A stretch of DNA of 64,000 nucleotides from Salinicola avicenniae (lineage in GTDB: Bacteria > Pseudomonadota > Gammaproteobacteria > Pseudomonadales > Halomonadaceae), in contig NZ_JAKQZC010000004.1 of the NCBI RefSeq assembly GCF_023736115.1, positions 542,413-606,412 of the forward strand, in the 5' to 3' direction. Every line of letters starts with the position of its first letter. Position 1 is the stretch's first letter. The notes under the pieces were generated by a model. That model made no database searches and was not told the DNA's origin. It worked only from the letters and a program-made list of their open reading frames with translations. Below are positions 9,005 through 16,307 of this stretch, in pieces. The position numbers and the translations under genes are program-made.

Positions 9005-9073
9005 TCCGCTCGCGTCCGTACCGCGCGATCCGCCGAGTGGGTGCGACAAATTAACCACTCGGCTGGTCATGCC

Positions 9074-9106
9074 AAGGCAACCCTCTAAATGGGTTGCCTT
9101 TTTTTT
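9074..9106 (+). terminator. Rho-independent terminator after the RND pump operon
   Basis: A perfect 10-bp stem (AAGGCAACCC at 9074-9083 pairing with GGGTTGCCTT at 9091-9100) with a 7-nt loop, running directly into eight T residues ending at 9106. It lies 69 bp after the acrB-like stop codon. Confidence 0.93.
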
Positions 9107-9425
9107 GTGCCGACGACAGGCATAGCGGACCGAGTGACAGCGCGCGCTTTGACGCCCCGGAAGCGTTGGCATATATCTGTTCAGGAGGGCCGCAGAGGAA
9201 GGTGCTGTTAAGGCCGGCCCGTCTCGATCGACATCATCCGACCTGCGCGCCCACGGGCACAAGAGATCCTCTTCGCGTTCGCGACACTCGAGGTCGACGC
9301 CACGCGGACCCTGTCAACGTGTTAACGCGCGTTATGGCAAGAGTGGGGACAGCCGGCGCAGGATGTCGAATCGGTGTTGGCTAATGCACTTACATGCTGG
9401 TGACTGGCTGTTCAGGAGGCTGGAC
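9107..9425. other. Non-coding gap upstream of the glycogen/trehalose operon
   Basis: 319 bp between the pump terminator and the glgA start. It should carry the promoter and leader of the long glycogen/trehalose operon, but I found no convincing -35/-10 pair or operator. Its last bases contain AGGAGG (9414-9419), the ribosome-binding site of glgA. Open frames here are short and lack family resemblance. Confidence 0.5.
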
Positions 9426-11021
9426 ATGACGCAGGCGGCAGTTCGAGTCAGAAGAAAGGAAACCAGCCGGCAGGGGGAGAGCGTACCCGGTTACGCGATA
9501 CCCGCCGACCCCGCGGAGCCGCGCTCATCGACCGGCCCTTCGGTCGCGCCGATGTCGGCCCACCGTCGTCACGTGCTCTTCGTGACCACCGAGATCGCGG
9601 ATTTCATCAAGGCTGGTGGGCTGGGGGATGTCTCCGCCGCGCTGCCGCGCGCGCTCAAACCCACCTACGACGTTCGCGTGCTGATGCCCGGCTACCGACA
9701 GCTGCTGTCATCGGGCCGCCCCATCGTGACGGTCGCCAGGCTGCCCGCCGTTCACGATCTCCCCGCTTGCGAGATCGGTCGCCTGCTCTGCGAAGACGGC
9801 CTGGTGATCTATGTGGTGCTCTGCCCGTCGCTCTATGACCGCGAAGGCAATGCCTATGGCGACGAACTGGGCGAAGGGTGGGACGACAACGATATCCGCT
9901 TTGCCAGGCTGGCCATGGCCGCGGCAGCCATCGTCAACGACCCTGCGTTGCTGGACTGGCAGGTGGACCTGCTGCATCTCAACGACTGGGCAACGGGGCT
10001 CACGGCCGGTTACGTGAGGTGGTTGGGCAAGCGCTACGTTCCCTCGGTCTACACTATTCACAACTTGGCCTATCAGGGGGTCTTTCCGGTCGAGCGGCTG
10101 TCGGCGCTGGGGATTCCGGCCTCGGCGTTCCATATCGATGGCGTCGAGTTCCACGGCCAGCTCTCCTTCATGAAGGCCGGCCTCTCCTACGCTTCCCAGG
10201 TCACGACCGTCAGCAGCAACTATGCGCACGAGATCACGACACCGGCTTTTGGCTGCGGGCTCGAGGGACTGCTGGCAAAACGGGCGCTCGAAGGGCGTCT
10301 CAGCGGCTTGCTCAACGGTATCGACGACCGTTGGGACCCGCGTACCGATCCGCACCTGTCGCCGAACTTCGGCATCAACGATTGGCACGGCAAGCGCGCC
10401 AATACCCAGCGCGTACGCCGTTTGTTCGGCCTCGCGCCCAGCAGCGGTCCGCTGTTTGCCGTGGTCTCCCGATTGGTGGCCCAGAAGGGGCTGGATCTGA
10501 CCGCGCAGGTTGCCGAGACTATCGTGCGCCGCGGCGGGCAGCTGGTGGTGATCGGTCGCGGCGAGTACGTCATCGAGCAGTCGCTGATCGAGATGGCGGC
10601 GCGCTACCCCGGTCAAGTCGGGGTCAATATCGGCTTCGACGAGGGCGAGGCGCGCCAGATCTATGCGGGCAGCGACTTCCTTCTCATGCCATCGCGTTTC
10701 GAGCCGTGCGGCCTGAGCCAGCTCTACGCTCAGCGCTTCGGTTCGCTGCCGGTGGCCCACCGTACCGGCGGTCTTGCCGATACCATCCAAGATGGCATCA
10801 ATGGCCTGCTGTTCGACGAGATGACGCTCGAGAGCTACCGCACCACGGTGTCGCGCGCCTTCGATCTATTCCGGGCCACGGATCTCTTTTATGCCATGCG
10901 GCGGGCGGCGATGGCCGGCCGACTGCACTGGCGCCAGGCGGTGGTTCCCTACCGAAGTCTCTATGCGGAGCTGCTGTCGGAGGCGACGGTACGTAGCGGT
11001 GATACCGTCGAGCTACGCTGA
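9426..11021 (+). CDS. glgA: Glycogen synthase (GT5)
   Basis: Transfers glucose from ADP-glucose to the non-reducing end of a growing alpha-1,4-glucan in the cytosol. The protein is 531 residues from the chosen ATG, which has AGGAGG 6 nt upstream; the more upstream ATG at 9363 has none. The catalytic domain begins only after ~43 polar residues, at HVLFVTTEIADFIKAGGLGD; KAGGL is the sugar-nucleotide lysine motif (KTGGL in E. coli). The C-terminal lobe holds FAVVSRLVAQKGLDL and the glutamate-containing PSRFEPCGLSQ loop. It is the first gene of a long operon. Its TGA overlaps the next ATG (TGATG), implying translational coupling. No ADP-glucose pyrophosphorylase gene (glgC) is in the window. Confidence 0.95.
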   Translation: MTQAAVRVRRKETSRQGESVPGYAIPADPAEPRSSTGPSVAPMSAHRRHVLFVTTEIADFIKAGGLGDVSAALPRALKPTYDVRVLMPGYRQLLSSGRPIVTVARLPAVHDLPACEIGRLLCEDGLVIYVVLCPSLYDREGNAYGDELGEGWDDNDIRFARLAMAAAAIVNDPALLDWQVDLLHLNDWATGLTAGYVRWLGKRYVPSVYTIHNLAYQGVFPVERLSALGIPASAFHIDGVEFHGQLSFMKAGLSYASQVTTVSSNYAHEITTPAFGCGLEGLLAKRALEGRLSGLLNGIDDRWDPRTDPHLSPNFGINDWHGKRANTQRVRRLFGLAPSSGPLFAVVSRLVAQKGLDLTAQVAETIVRRGGQLVVIGRGEYVIEQSLIEMAARYPGQVGVNIGFDEGEARQIYAGSDFLLMPSRFEPCGLSQLYAQRFGSLPVAHRTGGLADTIQDGINGLLFDEMTLESYRTTVSRAFDLFRATDLFYAMRRAAMAGRLHWRQAVVPYRSLYAELLSEATVRSGDTVELR

Positions 11022-12364
11022 TGAGGCAAGACGTTGTCGCCACCAGCGATCCCGGTCGGGAAGGTCACGCCCGCGCGATGGCGATCTCCGTGCTGCTGGC
11101 AGCGAGCGTACCGACGGGGGCGGGCCAGGCGGGCGACGTTTGGCCGTGGGACGACGATGCCTGGATGCGCTCGCGGGCGGGCCGGCACGGCGGAGACCTG
11201 CCGCTGTCGCTCTACCGCCTGGATGCCGCCGACTGGTATGCCTCGCGCTTCTCGTTGCCGCTCGATTGGGACCGGTTGGCACAGGAACTGGTGCCCTACG
11301 TCGCCGATCTCGGGTTCACGCATATCGTGCTCGATGCGGCGCTGATCGAACAGCCACCCGCCATCGTCTGCCAGTTCGTCGAAACCTGCCACGTGGCGGG
11401 TGTCGGCGTGCTGGTGCGACGCCCGACCACGATGGCGCCGTTGGCCTGGCAGCGCTGGTGTCGTCAGTGCCATGTCGATGGTAGCGAGGAAGCGGCGGCC
11501 GACAGCGGGCTCGACGGGCGGGAGGGCGCTCTAGCCGCCGAGAGTGCCCCACCCGATCACTATCGACTGTTTCTCGATGCCGCTGCCAGCGATACGGTCG
11601 CGCTCCGCGTTCGTTCCCGCTGGGCGAATGCTTGTCTCCGTTATCTGGCCGATGGTCCGGGCGGGCGTTCGCGACAGCACGAGGCGTGGGTCGCGGCGCT
11701 GACGCCGGGCGATGCCGACCGCAGCATCCTGATGCAGCTGCCGGAAACACCGCTGGCGCTGGGCCAGTGGCGGCTCTCCGTGGCCGGCAATTCGTGGCAG
11801 CGGTTCGCGGCGCTGCGTGCCTGTCTGGCACTGATGTGGGCGTTGCCCGGCGACAAGTTGCTGGCCATGGGCGTCGAACTGGGACAGGTGCTGGCGCCGC
11901 CAAGCGATCGTCCGCTGCACTGGCCGCTGCTGTTCGAGAATGCCCATGCCGGTGTGCTCCGGCTGGTCGCGGACCTCAATCGTCTTTATGTCAACGAGCC
12001 GGCGTTGCAGGTACCGCCGGACGAACGCCTCGGCTTCGAATGGCTGATCGACGACGACCGCGACAATAGCGTCATCGTGTTCGCGCGCCACGCCGAGAGC
12101 GGGCATGCCACGCTGATCTGCCTGAGCAACTTCCAGGGCTGCGTGCATCAGCGTTATCGCCTTGGCGTGCCCTATGCCGGCTGGTGGCGCGAGATCTTCA
12201 ACAGCGACAGCGTCTTCTATACGGGTGACAACATCGGCAATGGCCGTGGTGTGCGCGCGGAGCCGATCCCCAGCCACGGTCATGCGCACTCGCTCGATGT
12301 GAGCGTGCCGCCCATGGCGACGCTCTTCCTGCGTCACGAGGTATGGCACGGAGCGGCATCATGA
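11021..12364 (+). CDS. Catalytically empty GlgB-like protein (branching-enzyme pseudoenzyme)
   Basis: A 447-residue protein lying between glgA and treZ. By eye it aligns with the true branching enzyme of this operon (gene at 21876) in two blocks. Residues ~60-140 (LVPYVADLGFTHIVLD and CHVAGVGVLV) match its [16 protein letters not shown] and [10 protein letters not shown]. Residues ~260-447 match the end of the barrel and the C-terminal beta domain (WQRFAALRACLALMW, LRLVADLNRLY, DNSVIVFARHA, GDNIGNGRGV). The middle, which in GlgB carries the nucleophile RVDAV, the acid EES and the HDE motif, is missing or replaced: RRPTTMAP stands where DWVPGHFP should be and LPETPL near where SHDEV should be. 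I therefore predict no glucan-branching activity. The frame is intact, with TGATG and ATGA couplings to its neighbours, so it looks like a maintained gene. A glucan-binding or scaffold role for GlgA is conjecture. Confidence 0.75.
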   Translation: MRQDVVATSDPGREGHARAMAISVLLAASVPTGAGQAGDVWPWDDDAWMRSRAGRHGGDLPLSLYRLDAADWYASRFSLPLDWDRLAQELVPYVADLGFTHIVLDAALIEQPPAIVCQFVETCHVAGVGVLVRRPTTMAPLAWQRWCRQCHVDGSEEAAADSGLDGREGALAAESAPPDHYRLFLDAAASDTVALRVRSRWANACLRYLADGPGGRSRQHEAWVAALTPGDADRSILMQLPETPLALGQWRLSVAGNSWQRFAALRACLALMWALPGDKLLAMGVELGQVLAPPSDRPLHWPLLFENAHAGVLRLVADLNRLYVNEPALQVPPDERLGFEWLIDDDRDNSVIVFARHAESGHATLICLSNFQGCVHQRYRLGVPYAGWWREIFNSDSVFYTGDNIGNGRGVRAEPIPSHGHAHSLDVSVPPMATLFLRHEVWHGAAS

Positions 12365-14214
12365 ACCTGCCTTCGGGAGCGTCAGTGTCGGACTTCCTAC
12401 CCACCTATGGTGCCAATCGACTGGCCGATGGCCGGTTCCGGTTTCGGCTATGGGCGCCGGACGCCGTGAAGGTCGAGCTCGAATGCGAAGGAGAACGACC
12501 GCTTCCGATGCGGCCCGTCGGTGAGGGCGACTTCGAGCTGACGCTGTCGTGCGAGCCGGGTACGGCCTATCGCTATCGCGTGCATGTCGATGCCGACGGG
12601 GCCGGCATGGCCGTTCCCGATCCGGCCTCCCGCGCGATGCGCGAAGACGTCGATGGTTTTTCGCTGGTGGTCGATTCGCAGGCCCATGTCTGGCGCGAGA
12701 CGGCCTGGCGAGGTCGGTCGTGGGAAGAGAGCGTGATCTACGAGTTTCATCTCGGCGCCGGTGGTGGGGTCGAGGGACTGCGCGAGCGCCTGCCCGCCCT
12801 GCGCGAGCTGGGCGTCACGGCGATCGAACTGATGCCGATTGCCGAGTGCCCGGGGCGTCGCAACTGGGGCTACGACGGTGTCCAGCCCTACGCGGTGGCC
12901 TCGCACTACGCGACGCCGGCGGCGCTCAAGGCGTTGATCGACGATGTGCACGCAGCCGGGCTCATGATCTTCCTCGATGTCGTCTACAACCACTTCGGGC
13001 CGGATGGCAATTTCCTGCCCCACTATGCCAGTGCCTTCTTTCGCGACGATCTCGAGACGCCCTGGGGCGGGGCGATCGATTTCCGTCGGCCTCAGGTGCG
13101 GCGTTTCTTCATCGATAACGCGTTGATGTGGCTGCTTGAGTATCGCTTCGACGGCCTGCGGTTCGATGCCGTCCATGCGATCAGCGAGCGCGATTTTCTG
13201 GTCGAACTGGCGCGCACGCTGCGCGAGCGGGTCGACCAGGATCGGCACTGCCACCTGATTCTCGAGAACGAGCACAATCAGGCCAGCCTGCTCGATCCGT
13301 CGCTGTTCGATGCCCAATGGGCCGACGACTGGCACAACGTGATGCACGTGCTGCTGACCGGCGAGCGCGAAGGCTACTACATCGATTTTGCCGATGATGC
13401 CACGGCCAAACTGGCGACGGTGCTGGGCGAGGGCTTCCTGTTTCAGGGGCAACCGTCACGCAAGGGTGAAGCGCGCGGCGAGCCGAGCGCCCACCTGCCA
13501 CCGACCGCGTTCGTCAATTTTCTGCAGAACCACGATCAGATCGGCAATCGCGCCCTTGGCGATCGGCTGTCGACCCTGGCCGACCCGGATTCGCTGGCGG
13601 CCGCGACCCTGCTGCTGCTGCTCTCGCCCGGTATTCCGCTGCTCTTCATGGGTGAAGAGTGGGGCTCGACGCGTCCTTTCCTGTTCTTCACCGATCATCG
13701 CGATGCGCTCGCGGATGCGGTACGCGAAGGGCGACGGCGCGAATTTGCCGATTTCAGCGCCTTCGAGGATCCCGAGCAGCGGGCGCGGATTCCCGATCCC
13801 AACGCCGGTGCAACCTTCGATGCCTCGCGGCTCGACACGGGCGAAGCGGCGCTGCCGGTACATCGGCGCTGGCATACCCGGTTTGCCGCCTGGCTGGCAT
13901 TGCGCCACGCGGAAATCGTGCCGCGCCTGGCGGGGAGTCGCGCGCTGGGCGCGACGGTCCTGGACGAGCACGCGGTTCAGGCGAGCTGGCAGTTGGGCGA
14001 CGGCAGCCGGCTGACCATTGCGCTTAATCTGAGTGCCCACCGGGTACCTGCCGAGCCCGGCGCAGGCCGCCTGCTGGCGTGCTCGCGCGAACCGGCGCCA
14101 TCGGTCTCGCTGTCTGGCGGTCTACCGGCGCGCTGTGCTGTGGCCTGGTTGGCACCCCAGCCGGCCGAGTCCGCGTCGGTGCGGCAGGTAACCCGGACGG
14201 AGGAGGGCGCATGA
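12361..14214 (+). CDS. treZ: Malto-oligosyltrehalose trehalohydrolase
   Basis: A GH13 enzyme of 617 residues that releases free trehalose from maltooligosyl-trehalose, the product of TreY. An N-terminal E-set/CBM48-like domain (FRFRLWAPDAVKVELE) precedes the barrel. The barrel carries FLDVVYNHFGPDGN, the nucleophile Asp in DGLRFDAVHAI, the acid Glu in LILENEHN and the third carboxylate in LQNHDQIGNRA, all typical of TreZ. The start at 12361 overlaps the previous stop as ATGA and has GGAG upstream. An in-frame ATG at 12343 would add six residues. Its own stop overlaps malQ in the same ATGA way. With TreY it forms the glucan-to-trehalose route. Confidence 0.94.
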   Translation: MNLPSGASVSDFLPTYGANRLADGRFRFRLWAPDAVKVELECEGERPLPMRPVGEGDFELTLSCEPGTAYRYRVHVDADGAGMAVPDPASRAMREDVDGFSLVVDSQAHVWRETAWRGRSWEESVIYEFHLGAGGGVEGLRERLPALRELGVTAIELMPIAECPGRRNWGYDGVQPYAVASHYATPAALKALIDDVHAAGLMIFLDVVYNHFGPDGNFLPHYASAFFRDDLETPWGGAIDFRRPQVRRFFIDNALMWLLEYRFDGLRFDAVHAISERDFLVELARTLRERVDQDRHCHLILENEHNQASLLDPSLFDAQWADDWHNVMHVLLTGEREGYYIDFADDATAKLATVLGEGFLFQGQPSRKGEARGEPSAHLPPTAFVNFLQNHDQIGNRALGDRLSTLADPDSLAAATLLLLLSPGIPLLFMGEEWGSTRPFLFFTDHRDALADAVREGRRREFADFSAFEDPEQRARIPDPNAGATFDASRLDTGEAALPVHRRWHTRFAAWLALRHAEIVPRLAGSRALGATVLDEHAVQASWQLGDGSRLTIALNLSAHRVPAEPGAGRLLACSREPAPSVSLSGGLPARCAVAWLAPQPAESASVRQVTRTEEGA

Positions 14215-16307
14215 CGACGCGCGACGATACGCTGCGAACGCTGGCCGAGAACGTGGGTTTGATGTTGACGTGGACCGACAGCAGCGAGCAGCCTCGCGAA
14301 CTGCCACCGGAGCGTCAGCGTGACATGCTGACTCGTCTCGGCTGGCCGGCGAGCAGCGATGCCGAGGTCGCCGAGAGTCTGGATCGCTGGTACGCCGCGC
14401 GGCATCCCACGCAGGTACAGCAGTTGCCGCCGCTGTTGATCGCCGACCAGGGTTGCGGCTACCGGATCGGTCTGGCTCGCCCTGAGGGCATCCATTTCGT
14501 CCTGCACCAGGAGGATGGCGCGACGCTGGAGGGGCGACTGGACGCGACGGGATGCCTGCCACCGGTGGCTGTACCGGGTTACCACCGGCTGACCTTGCTG
14601 CAAGGCGATGGTAAAGAGGGTGTGAACCTGACGCTGGCGGTGGCGCCATCGCGCTGTTTCGGGATCGCCGATCTTCCCTCTGCTTCTTCCGCTTCCCCAT
14701 CGCCAGCTGGCGCACCCTGGGGCATCACGGTTCAGCTCTACGCGCTGCGTCGGGATGACGATGCCGGCATCGGCGACCTGCAGGCCCTGGCATCGCTGTC
14801 GCAGGCACTGGCCGCGCAGGGCGCGGATGCGCTGGGCATCAGCCCGGTTCATGCCCTGTTCGGTGCGCATCCGGAGCGTTTCAGTCCCTATTCCCCCTCT
14901 AGCCGGCTGTTCTACAACGTCTGGCACGCCGCCCCCGAAGGCATTTTCGATGACGAGACGGTGGCGCGGGCCACGGCGCCCTTCGTCGAAGAGATGGCGG
15001 CGGCCGCGAGAGGCGATCTGATCGACTGGCCGGCCAGCGTCAAGCTGAAAATGGCCGTGCTCGAGCGCCTGTTCGTGCAGCTGCAGCGCGACGAGTCCGC
15101 GATCGAATGGCGCTCGCGTTTCGTCGCCTTTCGCCGCGATGGCGGCGACAGTCTGGAACGCCACTGCCGCTTCGAGGTACTGCTTGCCCATGCCGACGAT
15201 CCGGATTGGCGCCGCTGGCCCGATGCCTGGCGGCGTCCCGACAGCGCCGAGATCGAGGCCTTTGCCGAGACGCATCGCGAGGCGGTGACCTTTGTCGCCT
15301 TTTTGCAGTGGCTGACGGCGGTTGGGCTCGAGCGTGTCCAGCAGAATGCGCTCGAGGCGGGCATGGCCATCGGCTTGATTGCGGATATCGCCGTGGGCGC
15401 CGATCCTGCCGGCAGCCAGGCCTGGAGCCATCCGGAGACGCTGCTTGGCGGCTTCAGCGTGGGCGCGCCGCCTGATGCCTTCAATGCCTTGGGACAGGAC
15501 TGGGGGGTGGCCGCGTTCTCGCCGGACGGCCTGCGTGCCTCGGGCTACCGTGGCTTTATCGACATGCTGCGCGCCGGCTTTGCCCATGCCGGCGGCGTGC
15601 GTATCGATCATATTCTCGGCTTTTCGCGGCTATGGCTGGTGCCCGAAGGGGCATCCGCCGACGCCGGGGCCTACTTACGTTTCCCGTTCGACGATCTGAT
15701 GCGGCTGCTGGCGCTGGAGTCCTGGCGGCATCGAGCCATCGTGATCGGCGAGGATCTCGGTACGGTCGAGCCGGGACTGCGCGAGCGACTCGCCGCGCGT
15801 GGCGTGCTGGGCATGAGCGTGCTCTGGTTCGAGCGCGAGGGCGACCACTATTTGCCTCGAGAGGCCTGGCGGCGCGATACCGCGGCGACGACCAGTACCC
15901 ATGATCTGCCGACCGTTGCCGGTTGGTGGGAGGGCCGTGATCTGGCGTGGCGCGAGCGCCTGGACCTGTTGGCGCCGGATGAGAGCGCCGAGTCGCTGCA
16001 GGCGATGCGCGAGCGCGATCGTCGGGAACTGGTGAGCTGCCTGGGTCACGGACTGAAGTCGCAGAGCCCGGCCGAGGCGGTGGTCGATGCCGCGCTGGAA
16101 CATGTGGCGGCCACGCCGACGGCACTGGCACTGCTGCCGTTGGAAGATGTGCTGGGGCTGGAAGAGCAGGCGAACCTGCCCGGAACGCTGGAAACTCATC
16201 CCAACTGGCGGCGTCGGCTGCCGGTGGCCGCGGAGCGCTCGCTGGCCGAGCCCGGTATTCGCGAGCGGCTGGCAAGAGTGAACCGACACCGGAGTCCGAC
16301 GCGATGA
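14211..16307 (+). CDS. malQ: 4-alpha-glucanotransferase (amylomaltase, GH77)
   Basis: A cytosolic disproportionating enzyme that transfers maltosyl and longer units between alpha-1,4-glucans, recycling short maltodextrins left by TreY/TreZ and GlgX. It has 698 residues. The start at 14211 has GGAGGAGG upstream and overlaps the treZ stop (ATGA); an upstream in-frame extension to 14079 lies wholly inside treZ and is rejected. GH77 features are SPYSPSSRLFYN, the nucleophile Asp in VRIDHILGFSRLW, the acid Glu in IGEDLGTV and the third Asp in TSTHDLPTVAGWW. The N-terminal ~170 residues are the extra domain seen in E. coli-type MalQ. The stop overlaps treY by 4 bp. Confidence 0.93.
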   Translation: MTTRDDTLRTLAENVGLMLTWTDSSEQPRELPPERQRDMLTRLGWPASSDAEVAESLDRWYAARHPTQVQQLPPLLIADQGCGYRIGLARPEGIHFVLHQEDGATLEGRLDATGCLPPVAVPGYHRLTLLQGDGKEGVNLTLAVAPSRCFGIADLPSASSASPSPAGAPWGITVQLYALRRDDDAGIGDLQALASLSQALAAQGADALGISPVHALFGAHPERFSPYSPSSRLFYNVWHAAPEGIFDDETVARATAPFVEEMAAAARGDLIDWPASVKLKMAVLERLFVQLQRDESAIEWRSRFVAFRRDGGDSLERHCRFEVLLAHADDPDWRRWPDAWRRPDSAEIEAFAETHREAVTFVAFLQWLTAVGLERVQQNALEAGMAIGLIADIAVGADPAGSQAWSHPETLLGGFSVGAPPDAFNALGQDWGVAAFSPDGLRASGYRGFIDMLRAGFAHAGGVRIDHILGFSRLWLVPEGASADAGAYLRFPFDDLMRLLALESWRHRAIVIGEDLGTVEPGLRERLAARGVLGMSVLWFEREGDHYLPREAWRRDTAATTSTHDLPTVAGWWEGRDLAWRERLDLLAPDESAESLQAMRERDRRELVSCLGHGLKSQSPAEAVVDAALEHVAATPTALALLPLEDVLGLEEQANLPGTLETHPNWRRRLPVAAERSLAEPGIRERLARVNRHRSPTR

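Noticed and set aside
11021..12364. Reading the GlgB-like gene as a plain decayed pseudogene
   Set aside because: The frame is uninterrupted over 447 codons, its start and stop overlap both neighbours in coupled fashion, and the C-terminal half is well conserved; kept as a probable functional pseudoenzyme.
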